DNA from: an uncultured Bacilli bacterium
GTDB taxonomy: Bacteria > Bacillota_I > Bacilli_A > RF39 > UBA660
DNA: 12,576 nt
Assembly: GCA_934101745.1 (NCBI GenBank)
Contig: CAKOSD010000016.1
Span: 1-12,576, forward strand
Direction: 5' to 3'
This document shows, one piece after another, positions 1 through 6,602 of this stretch. The position numbers were made by a program, and so were the translations under genes. Positions within the stretch are counted from its first letter, which is position 1, and every line of letters begins with the position of its first letter. The notes under the pieces are model-generated. The model made no database searches, had not been told where the DNA came from, and saw only the letters and a list, made by a program, of their open reading frames with translations.

Positions 1-1261
1 GAAAAACAACATTTTTAAATTTTTTCATTAATCTTTGAAATTCATAAAAAGCAAGAGGTGTCCTATAAATTGAATGGCCAGCTCCAAAATCAATAATAGC
101 AGGTTTATCTAAATTATTAAAAACACTTCCTGTTAAATATAGTTCAAAATCTTTTTTACTTAAAAATTCATCTTTTTTAGCATATAAACCTTTTAATTGT
201 TCTTTATCGTCTAAACTAATACCAGGCATGCCGGTTAAACTTTTTAAATTCTTAGATATAGTGGATTTACCAACACCCATGGGACCTACTAAAATTATCG
301 AATTATCAGTTATATTTTTATCTATGTCTTTACTAATAAGTTTTTCTAATTCTCCAAATCTTTTAAAATAATCATATATTTCTTTAGCAATATCTTTAAT
401 ATCTCTTTTATCTTGTAAATAATATCTATATATTCCTTCTTTTATATTAGTAGGAATATTAGGATACATAGAAAACATTAAATCTAACATTACTTTTATT
501 AATTTTTCTTTATTAAAATCATTTATTGCTAAGGATTGTTTGACATAATTTTCTAATTCAGGATAAACATCTAGAATTGCCTGAATACCATTCTTAAGAA
601 AGGGTTCATTTTTTAAACCAGTATTAATTAAGCACAATTTTTTTTGAAGAATAGTTATCAAATCTTCTTTTTTTATTATTTGATTGTTTAAATCTTCTTC
701 CAATAATACCTCGTTTATTCGCTCCAACAAACTAGGATGTAAAAACACCATATCTTCAAAATCATACTTTGTAAAAGTCCCGCCATTTCTTTTTCTAGAA
801 TTCACAAAATTTTCGAACATTCTTATTTCATCACGCTTAGTTAATTCACTTTCTTTATCGTAAGAAATAAGTTTCATTTTGCCTTCTTTTTCTAACTTTT
901 TTAAAGCCTCATAAACACTAGGATATTTTTCTTCTTTTAATACCGGCACGGCAACGTCAGATACAACTTCATCAAAACCAGTATGAATTTCTTTAAATGT
1001 TGTTGCATCGACAGTGTATATAGAAAACGAGTTATTAAACATTACCTCAAAGGCTCCGGGTACTCTTTCAATTATTGTCCATGGTTCCTTTCTATTATTA
1101 CGACCAATTCCGTATGTTAAATCCCAACCGCATTTTTTAGCAAATAATACAGCAATTTCTTTAAAAGATGTGGCATAAACATAAGTTCCATGCGTCGATT
1201 TATGAGGTTCTAAAACTTTTAAATTAGAAGTATTACTTCCGTGATATACAATATTTCCCAT
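1..1261 (-). CDS. ADP-ribosyltransferase-like / shikimate-kinase-like P-loop fusion protein (3' end beyond window)
   Basis: Translating the minus strand from the ATG at 1261 gives 420 uninterrupted codons to the window edge, so the C-terminus is missing. The N-terminal ~110 residues look like an ADP-ribosyltransferase fold: YHGS at residues 6-9, a YVYAT strand at 27-31 and a candidate third-motif glutamate at E98 (GFDEVVSD), an H-Y-E type arrangement. A helical linker of about 200 residues follows. A P-loop GPMGVGKST (326-334), then ISLDD and IIDFGAGHS, resembles shikimate kinase and related small P-loop kinases. No signal peptide or membrane helix is seen, so it is probably cytoplasmic. The start lies one base after the stop of the HerA-type gene and has no good Shine-Dalgarno, suggesting coupled translation. 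The substrates of both domains are unknown. The P-loop is certain; the kinase subfamily and the ART assignment are inferences from motifs. It could act on nucleotides, RNA ends or proteins. Confidence 0.75.
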   Translation of the reverse strand, partial: MGNIVYHGSNTSNLKVLEPHKSTHGTYVYATSFKEIAVLFAKKCGWDLTYGIGRNNRKEPWTIIERVPGAFEVMFNNSFSIYTVDATTFKEIHTGFDEVVSDVAVPVLKEEKYPSVYEALKKLEKEGKMKLISYDKESELTKRDEIRMFENFVNSRKRNGGTFTKYDFEDMVFLHPSLLERINEVLLEEDLNNQIIKKEDLITILQKKLCLINTGLKNEPFLKNGIQAILDVYPELENYVKQSLAINDFNKEKLIKVMLDLMFSMYPNIPTNIKEGIYRYYLQDKRDIKDIAKEIYDYFKRFGELEKLISKDIDKNITDNSIILVGPMGVGKSTISKNLKSLTGMPGISLDDKEQLKGLYAKKDEFLSKKDFELYLTGSVFNNLDKPAIIDFGAGHSIYRTPLAFYEFQRLMKKFKNVVF

Positions 1262-1262
1262 T

Positions 1263-3020
1263 TTAATTATACCAAACTTTTACCACATCAACACTAGTTG
1301 AAGTAGGCATTGGATTAGGTAAAGTCATATCCACAATTACCGGAATATTAAAGGCCGTTCCAAAACACAAAGGCATCCCTGAGCGTAAAGTTTTTACTCT
1401 TTCTAACATATTTTTATTTACCGCCGCACTAATTCTGCTTACGATATCAACATCATCAGGATGATGAAGTCTAAGTACTAAAAAGTTTGAACACTGTGAC
1501 AAACTAGTTGTAGATAACTCACTAGGTCTTTGCGTAATAAGCCCTAGTAAAATTCCATACTTTCTTCCTTCTTTTGTAATTCTATCAAAAATGTTATATC
1601 CTAAAACCTCATAATCATGATCATTTTGGACATATCTATGAGCCTCTTCAATTACCATGTGAATTGGAAAACTAGCCCTGGCTTCTAAATTAGTAACATA
1701 GTCAAAAAACATCTTACCATATATTTTTGATAAAATCTTAATCATTCTATCATCAACCCCATTTAAATTAATATTAATTATTTGGGCATTCTTACCATCT
1801 TTAGCCTTAAAAAATTGTTTAATATAATCTGGCTTAGAAATAACTTCACTAAACTCAAATATATTCTTATATTCACTATTAATTATGGAATTTAATCTAA
1901 TCTTCAAAGTATTTAACTTATCATATCTGGCACTAGAATTTAACACCCCTTCATTAAGTAAAGAAAAATCTAATGCTACTTGTAAATCTTCTAAAGTATA
2001 AATAAAATTTGGTTTAATTTTTAATTCATTTAAATCAAAATTTAAGAACGTTTTAATAAAATCAGTTAGAGGACCAATAGCATTCATTTTACCCTGACTA
2101 TCAATAAGTAGACATTGACGAAGCGTTCTATCATAACCCGGTTGATGAATAATTGAATCTAAACTTATATTAACCGTATTAAACTTTGTTAAAGCGGCAA
2201 TTATCTGGTCACGAATAGCCGCCGCTGGTTTCCCACAAGATAAAATATCCATTAAAGTTGAGGCAATTATATAGTCCTTATATTTAACCGTATCGGGATC
2301 TTTACTAGTAAAAATATAAGTTAGTCTTAAAGTATTTTCGATTACTGGTATAACATTATAATCATTAACATTAAGTAAAAGGGCTAAATCATCAACTCCT
2401 AAAAAGTAAGCAGGAATTTTTACCGGCATATCATCTTCTTTAGGACTAGTTGAGTAACTTTTAAACCCCAACCCATTAATACTTTCAATTCCCTTTAAAG
2501 CACTTTTGTATTCACCAAACACGTCAAAAATCACAAAATGGGAATTAATTGGTAATTTATCATCATTGCTATAAAATAAGTTTTGTAAAAGTCTTGCCGT
2601 AGCGCAAGATTTCCCCGAACCCGTATTTCCCAATATAGCAAAATGACCACTAAAAAATCTATTTTTATCTGCTGTTACTTTAAAACCATCATAAATCAAA
2701 GAATTACCAACTAATAAATTTCTCATATTACTATAATCTTGACTACCAAGTAAATGCTCTAATTCTTTTTTAGTTATAATTCTCGCAGTTGCATTAGGAC
2801 TAGGTTTCTTTAAAATACCTGCCATATACATATTGTTTTTTATTTCCCCAATAAGTAATATTTCTATTTTCTCAATACTTATATTTTCAATCTCACCAAC
2901 TAAAGTCTTATTCGAATCATTAAATATTACATGATATCCAATCAAGTTGGTTTCTGCACGTCCTAGTTTATTTTCTAAATAAATATAATTATCTCTTAAT
3001 TCTATAATTTTTCCAAACAT
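1263..3020 (-). CDS. HerA/DUF87-family hexameric ATPase
   Basis: A 585-residue ATPase of the HerA/FtsK superfamily. An N-terminal beta-rich segment (about 1-90) fits the HAS-barrel of HerA. Walker A is GNTGSGKSC (131-139), IFDVFGEY follows at 164-171, and Walker B is HMVIEEAH (454-461). RKYG (486-489) and TQRPSEL (497-502) match the conserved arginine and sensor regions. HerA proteins form hexameric rings that translocate DNA. In archaea they work with the NurA nuclease in end resection; many bacterial relatives pair with SIR2, nuclease or other effector proteins. Here no NurA is visible, and the next gene in the operon is an ART-kinase fusion. The ATG at 3020 is preceded at 5 bases by AAAGGTAGG. 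A promoter with an extended -10 lies just upstream, so the gene need not depend on rpmA transcription. The family call is secure; whether it serves repair, segregation or defence is unknown. Confidence 0.9.
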   Translation of the reverse strand: MFGKIIELRDNYIYLENKLGRAETNLIGYHVIFNDSNKTLVGEIENISIEKIEILLIGEIKNNMYMAGILKKPSPNATARIITKKELEHLLGSQDYSNMRNLLVGNSLIYDGFKVTADKNRFFSGHFAILGNTGSGKSCATARLLQNLFYSNDDKLPINSHFVIFDVFGEYKSALKGIESINGLGFKSYSTSPKEDDMPVKIPAYFLGVDDLALLLNVNDYNVIPVIENTLRLTYIFTSKDPDTVKYKDYIIASTLMDILSCGKPAAAIRDQIIAALTKFNTVNISLDSIIHQPGYDRTLRQCLLIDSQGKMNAIGPLTDFIKTFLNFDLNELKIKPNFIYTLEDLQVALDFSLLNEGVLNSSARYDKLNTLKIRLNSIINSEYKNIFEFSEVISKPDYIKQFFKAKDGKNAQIININLNGVDDRMIKILSKIYGKMFFDYVTNLEARASFPIHMVIEEAHRYVQNDHDYEVLGYNIFDRITKEGRKYGILLGLITQRPSELSTTSLSQCSNFLVLRLHHPDDVDIVSRISAAVNKNMLERVKTLRSGMPLCFGTAFNIPVIVDMTLPNPMPTSTSVDVVKVWYN

Positions 3021-3049
3021 ATTAACCTACCTTTATATCTTCTAAAGAA

Positions 3050-3058
3050 ATTATAGCA
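3050..3058 (-). promoter_or_regulatory. Extended -10 promoter for the HerA-type gene
   Basis: On the minus strand TGCTATAAT is a perfect extended -10 element (TG-N-TATAAT). It lies about 30 bases before the HerA start, directly after the T-run of the rpmA terminator. No clear -35 is seen, which extended -10 promoters tolerate. Transcription would start near 3043, leaving room for the ribosome binding site at 3026-3034. Confidence 0.5.
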
Positions 3059-3059
3059 T

Positions 3060-3088
3060 AAAAAAAGAAGTATACACTACTTAACTTC
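3060..3088 (-). terminator. Hairpin terminator at the end of rpmA
   Basis: On the minus strand GAAGT and ACTTC form a short 5 bp stem with a 12-base loop (3067-3088), followed at once by seven T (3060-3066). The stem includes the last rpmA codons and the stop. The stem is short, but its position and T-run fit the end of the ribosomal protein operon. Confidence 0.5.
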
Positions 3089-3364
3089 GTATACACTTAC
3101 TTTTTTCTTATCTCTACCTAAACGTTCAAATTTAACAACGCCTGCTACTAGAGCATATAGAGTATGGTCTTTTCCCATTCCAACATTTGTTCCTGGATAA
3201 ATCTTAGTTCCTCTTTGACGATAGATTATTGAACCAGCACTAACAACTTCGCCGTCGCTAGCCTTAGCACCTAATCTACGACCAACAGAATCTCTACCGT
3301 TTTGAGTAGAACCTTGAGCCTTAACGTGAGCAAATAATTGGATATTCAATTTCATAAAATTCAT
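3077..3364 (-). CDS. rpmA: 50S ribosomal protein L27 with cleavable N-terminal extension
   Basis: This 95-residue protein contains the L27 signature [17 protein letters not shown] and the later [20 protein letters not shown] stretch (here [15 protein letters not shown]). L27 sits near the peptidyl transferase centre, with its N-terminus reaching toward the tRNA ends. The start carries [15 protein letters not shown], the Firmicutes-type leader of the form LNLQFFA that Prp removes. By analogy with Staphylococcus aureus, cleavage after F11 would leave A12 as the mature N-terminus. Here the motif reads LNIQLFA, with Leu in place of the first Phe. The ATG at 3364 is favoured over the internal ATG at 3355 because AGGAGG lies 6 bases before it; the internal start would be 15 bases away. 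The ATG overlaps the prp TGA in ATGA, giving tight coupling between the substrate and its protease. It is the last gene of the rplU-prp-rpmA operon. Confidence 0.97.
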   Translation of the reverse strand: MNFMKLNIQLFAHVKAQGSTQNGRDSVGRRLGAKASDGEVVSAGSIIYRQRGTKIYPGTNVGMGKDHTLYALVAGVVKFERLGRDKKKVSVYEVK

Positions 3365-3672
3365 TTTAATCCTCCTATTTTTATATTTTGTGGATAGTCG
3401 GTTGCTAACTCTTTTAACATATTCATTAAAACATTTAAAAGTTTATTAGTAACATCACTATTCCTTAGAACAGTAATGCAAACATTACCTTCTTTAGTAT
3501 CGTATTTAATTGTATTCTCTTCTAAGGCTATTATATTATTTATAGTCGTTGTAACTATACTAGATACAGCCGCACAAACAATATCTTTACCTAAAGTATC
3601 ATAATCAGCATGACCTTTGATACTTACCTCTTCAATTAAACCATCAGATACTACACAGTTCACTTTTATCAT
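3361..3672 (-). CDS. prp: Ribosomal-processing cysteine protease Prp
   Basis: A 103-residue member of the YsxB/Prp family, always found between rplU and rpmA in bacteria whose L27 has the N-terminal extension. The signature [18 protein letters not shown] is present at 20-37, with catalytic histidine H21 and nucleophile C33 at the family's spacing. Prp cuts the L27 leader, a step known to be essential in Staphylococcus aureus because uncleaved L27 would block the peptidyl transferase region. The start is two bases after the rplU stop and has no convincing Shine-Dalgarno, so it is probably translated by coupling at a low level suited to an enzyme. Its TGA stop overlaps the rpmA ATG. The length is normal and all key residues are present. 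Confidence 0.95.
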   Translation of the reverse strand: MIKVNCVVSDGLIEEVSIKGHADYDTLGKDIVCAAVSSIVTTTINNIIALEENTIKYDTKEGNVCITVLRNSDVTNKLLNVLMNMLKELATDYPQNIKIGGLK

Positions 3673-3674
3673 AA

Positions 3675-3977
3675 TTATTTAACATTAATAGACTTAATAG
3701 TAACCTTAGTATATGGTTGTCTATGTCCTTGTTTTTTACGATATTTCTTCTTAGGTTTATACTTAAATACAGTAATTTTCTTTTGTTTACCTTGTTTTTC
3801 AACAACGCCAACAACGCTTGCATTTTTAACTGTTGGATTACCAAATACTTCGCCAGCCATAAGAACTTCATCAAAAGTTACTTCTTTACCAACTTCAGCA
3901 TCTAATTTTTCAACATAAACTACATCGCCTTCAGAAACACAATATTGTTTTCCACCTGTTACAAAAATTGCTTTCAT
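3675..3977 (-). CDS. rplU: 50S ribosomal protein L21
   Basis: This 100-residue protein matches L21 along its length: an N-terminal strand [18 protein letters not shown], the [19 protein letters not shown] core, and a basic C-terminus with [21 protein letters not shown] that contacts 23S rRNA. It starts at the ATG at 3977 with AAGGAGGG five bases upstream, among the strongest ribosome binding sites in the window. It is the first gene of the rplU-prp-rpmA operon, behind a near-consensus promoter and a roughly 95-base structured leader. That leader suggests autogenous control by L21 as proposed for other Firmicutes, but this is inferred from position and hairpins only. Confidence 0.97.
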   Translation of the reverse strand: MKAIFVTGGKQYCVSEGDVVYVEKLDAEVGKEVTFDEVLMAGEVFGNPTVKNASVVGVVEKQGKQKKITVFKYKPKKKYRKKQGHRQPYTKVTIKSINVK

Positions 3978-4071
3978 AATTTCCCTCCTTATAAATTTAA
4001 GACACGCCCTTAAGGTGGTATCAAAACTCTTCTAACCTTTTTAGTGCGGTTTTAAGAAAGCCCTTAAAACA
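3978..4071 (-). ncRNA. Candidate L21 leader RNA (5' UTR of rplU)
   Basis: Transcription from the promoter at 4078-4106 would begin near 4071, giving a leader of about 94 bases. Its very 5' end forms an 8 bp hairpin, GTTTTAAG (4070-4063) with CTTAAAAC (4056-4049), around a 6-base loop. A palindrome CCTTAAGG lies at 4008-4015, and TTAAGGGC occurs twice (4067-4060 and 4013-4006), allowing alternative pairings near the ribosome binding site. L21 leaders are a known Firmicutes regulatory RNA class (Rfam L21_leader). I infer membership from position and structure without a covariance match. Confidence 0.5.
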
Positions 4072-4077
4072 TCTGTT

Positions 4078-4106
4078 ATTTTATCAAAGTATCTTATATA
4101 TGTCAA
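4078..4106 (-). promoter_or_regulatory. Sigma-A-type promoter of the rplU-prp-rpmA operon
   Basis: The minus strand shows TTGACA (4106-4101), a 17-base spacer and TAAAAT (4083-4078). This is a perfect -35, ideal spacing and a -10 one base off consensus. It is the strongest promoter in the window, as expected for ribosomal protein genes. The gap between 4107 and 4248 to its right has no gene or clear terminator that I can identify. Confidence 0.85.
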
Positions 4107-4248
4107 TCGCCTTTGTCGACTATTTCCACTAAAATTTTTGGCTTAGTTGCTTAAAAATTCTTGCTTATTTTACCATTATAATATATCATACCTATATCTT
4201 ATAAACATAATAAGTCTTAATAGTTATTTTCATTATTATATATAGTCC

Positions 4249-5409
4249 TTATTCTTCTAGTCTTCCCATTACAAACTCAATTATTGGCGTATAATTAATA
4301 AAAGGTGACATTGCAATATTAAACCAAATATTATTGTTTTCTCTTAGGTAGCCGACAATATCATATTCTAAATTAGCATTTTTTGCTTTATACAACACTT
4401 TTGCATTTGTATTAAAATACCAAAGACTTCTTGCCCCATCCAAATCTGCAAAATTATCACCAATATATTTATTAAGTCCATTATCAACCACTTTATATAT
4501 ATCAACTTTTCCACTCACTGTATCTCCAATATCATCACCACGATTTATAAGTAAACCTTCAGTATAATCGTTATATTGATTAATAACATTAATTCCAGCT
4601 TTAAATAAATCATTTAATTCGACCGTACTATGCCAAAATGGATAATAATATATCACAATGTCATATTTATCATTTATAATACTAGTTGTACTTATAGACA
4701 TATCATTATCAACAGTTAAATTACTATAATAATAACTTATGTTATTTTTTACATTATTTTCCCAATCTTGCCATATCAATATCTTAGTATTATTATTTTT
4801 AGCAATAGTTACCCCAGTATCTAAATTAACACTATCATTTTCATTACCGCTATCATCTTTTAAAGTACCATTATTTATTCTTAAAACTAACTTTCCTTCC
4901 CCTTTTAACATATGAATCTTAATTTCATAGATAATCTTTTTATCATTACTTTCTATAACCTTCAAGTCTTTCTTAATTGGCTCATACTCATTACCATTTA
5001 CCAAAAATTTTATATCATCAATATTTAAATTAGAACTAATCCTAGAATTATCACTGCCTACTAATCTTACTGTATAAATATCAGTTGTTAAAACATTACG
5101 ACTAGATACACTGTCTACTTGCCAAGAAGGCTTTTCAACATCACTTGAAAAATACACATTACATTTAACCTTTTTACTAAGGCCACTTACCAATAGTCCC
5201 CATTTATCATTATCCCACTCCGTTTTTATATTTTCATCATCACAAACACTTTTTAAATAAGTCCCCTTACCCTTATCAGGAATACTTTCTACTCGTTCAT
5301 TATCTAGATAAACACTTAGTAAATTATTACCTATTCTCCTATAACCATTAATTATAATAATAAATAAACCACTAATAATTATTAAGGCAATTATTAACAT
5401 TTTTTTCAT
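4249..5409 (-). CDS. Membrane-anchored extracytoplasmic protein with WDNDKWG domain and C-terminal alpha/beta domain
   Basis: A 386-residue protein of unknown function. The ATG at 5409 is chosen because AGAGGTGG (5425-5418) sits 8 bases before it; an upstream GTG at 5421 overlaps that site and would add only four residues. The start is MKK followed by a strongly hydrophobic helix (about 4-21), acting as a signal anchor. Residues about 42-87 form a small domain with two cysteines (C56, C83) around TEWDNDKWG, closely matching the 128-residue protein encoded at 5797-6183. A beta-rich, Ig-like segment follows (about 95-200, with NGTLKDDSGN). From about 210, alternating strands and helices (TKILIWQDW, DKYDIVIYYYPFW, LFKAGINVINQY) resemble a Rossmann or glutamine-amidotransferase-like domain, with no catalytic set I can confirm. 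It probably acts outside the membrane. It is divergent from the XRE regulator gene and may be controlled by it. Confidence 0.75.
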   Translation of the reverse strand: MKKMLIIALIIISGLFIIIINGYRRIGNNLLSVYLDNERVESIPDKGKGTYLKSVCDDENIKTEWDNDKWGLLVSGLSKKVKCNVYFSSDVEKPSWQVDSVSSRNVLTTDIYTVRLVGSDNSRISSNLNIDDIKFLVNGNEYEPIKKDLKVIESNDKKIIYEIKIHMLKGEGKLVLRINNGTLKDDSGNENDSVNLDTGVTIAKNNNTKILIWQDWENNVKNNISYYYSNLTVDNDMSISTTSIINDKYDIVIYYYPFWHSTVELNDLFKAGINVINQYNDYTEGLLINRGDDIGDTVSGKVDIYKVVDNGLNKYIGDNFADLDGARSLWYFNTNAKVLYKAKNANLEYDIVGYLRENNNIWFNIAMSPFINYTPIIEFVMGRLEE

Positions 5410-5504
5410 CTTTCTAGCCACCTCTAATATAAGTATAGCAAAAATGACGCTATTAGGCTATATATAAACTTAAAAAAATACTAGACAATATTACTGGTGA
5501 ATTT
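5410..5504. promoter_or_regulatory. Divergent intergenic region between the membrane protein and the XRE regulator
   Basis: About 95 bases separate the two start codons and must hold both promoters. For the minus-strand gene, TTGTCT (5488-5483), 17 bases and ATATAT (5465-5460) are plausible; an extended -10 TGCTATACT (5440-5432) is an alternative but lies very close to the ribosome binding site. No clear plus-strand promoter or perfect operator palindrome was found. The placement makes it the natural binding site for the regulator. Confidence 0.35.
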
Positions 5505-5750
5505 ATGAAAAATAATACTTATTATCATGATGATGAATTTTATTACAATTTAATTAGAAAAAACTTAAAAAAAATTAGACAAGAAAGAAACTTAACTCAA
5601 CAAGACTTAGCGGATATGACCGATATTTCAAGGCAATACATTTGTGATATTGAAAATGAAAATAGATATAAACATATAACAATTAGTTACCTTGGTCGAA
5701 TATCAGATGCTTTAAATATTGATATTACCGAGTTTTTTAAATCAAAATAA
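5505..5750 (+). CDS. XRE-family helix-turn-helix transcriptional regulator
   Basis: An 81-residue protein that is almost entirely one Cro/C1-type HTH domain. IRKNLKKIRQERNLTQQDLADMTDISRQYICDIENENR (about 17-54) holds the two-helix DNA-binding unit, with SRQYICDIE as the recognition helix. TISYLGRISDALNIDITEFF (about 59-78) is the usual closing helix pair. There is no separate sensor or dimerisation domain, as in short phage-type or housekeeping XRE proteins. It is the only plus-strand gene in the window, flanked by two minus-strand genes for proteins sharing the WDNDKWG domain, and it shares its upstream region with the larger one. Its ribosome binding site is weak (GGTGA, 4 bases before ATG), suggesting low expression. 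The family is certain; the targets are unknown. Confidence 0.9.
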   Translation: MKNNTYYHDDEFYYNLIRKNLKKIRQERNLTQQDLADMTDISRQYICDIENENRYKHITISYLGRISDALNIDITEFFKSK

Positions 5751-5787
5751 AAATAGGAATTAATTTTAATTTAACTTCCTATTTTTT
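5749..5787. terminator. Bidirectional terminator between convergent genes
   Basis: A perfect 11 bp inverted repeat pairs AAAAATAGGAA (5749-5759) with TTCCTATTTTT (5776-5786) around a 16-base loop. It has T-runs on both strands, starts inside the regulator's stop codon and ends about 10 bases from the end of the opposing gene, so it can stop transcription from both sides. Confidence 0.8.
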
Positions 5788-5796
5788 CTATATGAT

Positions 5797-6183
5797 TTAT
5801 TTAGTAAAATAAACACTACATTTTGTTCTTTGCCCTAAATTAGTCACAAGTATTCCCCATTTATCATTATCCCAAGTACCAGTAGCACCATTATCACAAC
5901 TTACATTAGATACCGTATAACCTTCATCTTTTCCGGGAACAGTTGAAGAATAAGTACCATTTATATAAGAACTAATAATTACATCGCCATAAATAAAATT
6001 ACCAACCGTAGTTTTAACAACCTCCGTATCCTCAGAGACAAAAAATTTCGAATACGCAAAATATAAACCTAAAACGCCTACTAATAAAAAGGTACAAACA
6101 ACACCGGCATATTTAGAAAACTTTTTAAATTTCTTTTTATTTTCTATTTTTCGCAAAGCTTTTTCGGCATTAAATTTTTTCAT
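5797..6183 (-). CDS. Small membrane-anchored protein with two-cysteine WDNDKWG domain
   Basis: A 128-residue protein of unknown function. A lysine-rich cytoplasmic tail (1-24) precedes one transmembrane helix (about 25-45, YAGVVCTFLLVGVLGLYFAY), so the rest is predicted outside the cell. After a linker, residues 82-127 form a compact domain starting VPGKDEGYTVSNVSCD, with TGTWDNDKWGILV in the centre and TKCSVYF at the end. C96 and C122 could form a disulfide. The same domain is found in the gene at 4249-5409, where the two genes share 21 identical bases over the WDNDKWG core (5854-5874 and 5197-5217). The ATG at 6183 has AGGATAGG upstream at an acceptable though long distance. Similar domains recur, as far as I recall, in surface proteins of uncultured gut Firmicutes, but I know no assigned function. 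Confidence 0.75.
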   Translation of the reverse strand: MKKFNAEKALRKIENKKKFKKFSKYAGVVCTFLLVGVLGLYFAYSKFFVSEDTEVVKTTVGNFIYGDVIISSYINGTYSSTVPGKDEGYTVSNVSCDNGATGTWDNDKWGILVTNLGQRTKCSVYFTK

Positions 6184-6293
6184 TATCTCACAACCTATCC
6201 TTTTATCTATAATTATTCTATCATAAATCTAAAAATCTTGTATATAAATTTATTAACTTTAACATTAATTTTTTATTTTCTAACATCCAAATT

Positions 6294-6323
6294 AAAACTG
6301 CTAGCCTTACTAACAGTTTTTTT
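6294..6323 (-). terminator. Terminator after the dnaE-polC-membrane protein unit
   Basis: AAAACTG (6294-6300) and CAGTTTT (6314-6320) form a 7 bp stem extended by TAG/CTA after one mismatch. On the minus strand it is followed by TTTTAATTT, a weak T-run. It lies directly after the stop codon of the small membrane protein, ending the replication gene unit. Confidence 0.65.
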
Positions 6324-6326
6324 CAT

Positions 6327-6563
6327 TTAGTCAAACAATTTTTTAAACTCTTCTTTTTTAGCTACTATGTACATCATTAAAGAAGTAACAAAGAAAGTAA
6401 GAATAATTATAGAACCCATCATACAATAACTTATGGCATTTAAAGTATCACACTTAACACCAACTGCTATTAAAAATGAACCTCCAACTAAACCGATAGT
6501 TAAAATTAAAATAGCATAACATAATAATTTATCGTTATATTTTTGTAAATCTTTCTTTGACAT
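6327..6563 (-). CDS. Small two-helix membrane protein of unknown function
   Basis: A 78-residue protein with two predicted transmembrane helices, about 13-35 (LLCYAILILTIGLVGGSFLIAVG) and 44-68 (ISYCMMGSIIILTFFVTSLMMYIVA). Both ends are charged (MSKKDLQKYNDK and KKEEFKKLFD) and probably cytoplasmic. I recognise no family. AGGAGG lies 8 bases before the ATG at 6563, so it is very likely translated. It starts 39 bases after the polC stop with no terminator between, and so is probably the last gene of the dnaE-polC unit. A small hairpin (6569-6589) may partly cover its ribosome binding site. Nothing in the sequence links it functionally to replication; membership of the unit is the only hint. 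Confidence 0.75.
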   Translation of the reverse strand: MSKKDLQKYNDKLLCYAILILTIGLVGGSFLIAVGVKCDTLNAISYCMMGSIIILTFFVTSLMMYIVAKKEEFKKLFD

Positions 6564-6568
6564 ATCGT

Positions 6569-6589
6569 TATCCTCCTAACATAAGGATA
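6569..6589 (-). promoter_or_regulatory. Possible ribosome-binding-site hairpin upstream of the small membrane protein
   Basis: On the minus strand TATCCT (6589-6584) can pair with AGGATA (6574-6569) across a 9-base loop. The right arm contains half of the AGGAGG ribosome binding site and the other half lies in the loop. A 6 bp AT-rich stem is weak, so control by it is only a possibility. Confidence 0.3.
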
Positions 6590-6602
6590 CCACAAAATCA
6601 TT

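Noticed and set aside
1..3020. Reading the HerA-type unit as a known HerA defence system (SIR2-HerA or similar)
   Set aside because: No SIR2, nuclease or other known effector is present, and there are no integrase, transposase or other defence genes nearby.
3644..3905. Open frames on both strands (3644-3874 minus, 3717-3905 plus) overlapping rplU
   Set aside because: They lie inside the certain rplU gene in other frames, show low-complexity hydrophobic or lysine-rich products typical of shadows, and lack ribosome binding sites.
4107..4248. A tRNA, small gene or strong terminator between the 386-residue protein and the rplU promoter
   Set aside because: Only short, imperfect AT-rich repeats such as CTTAT/ATAAG were seen, with no cloverleaf, no T-run hairpin and no supported start codon.
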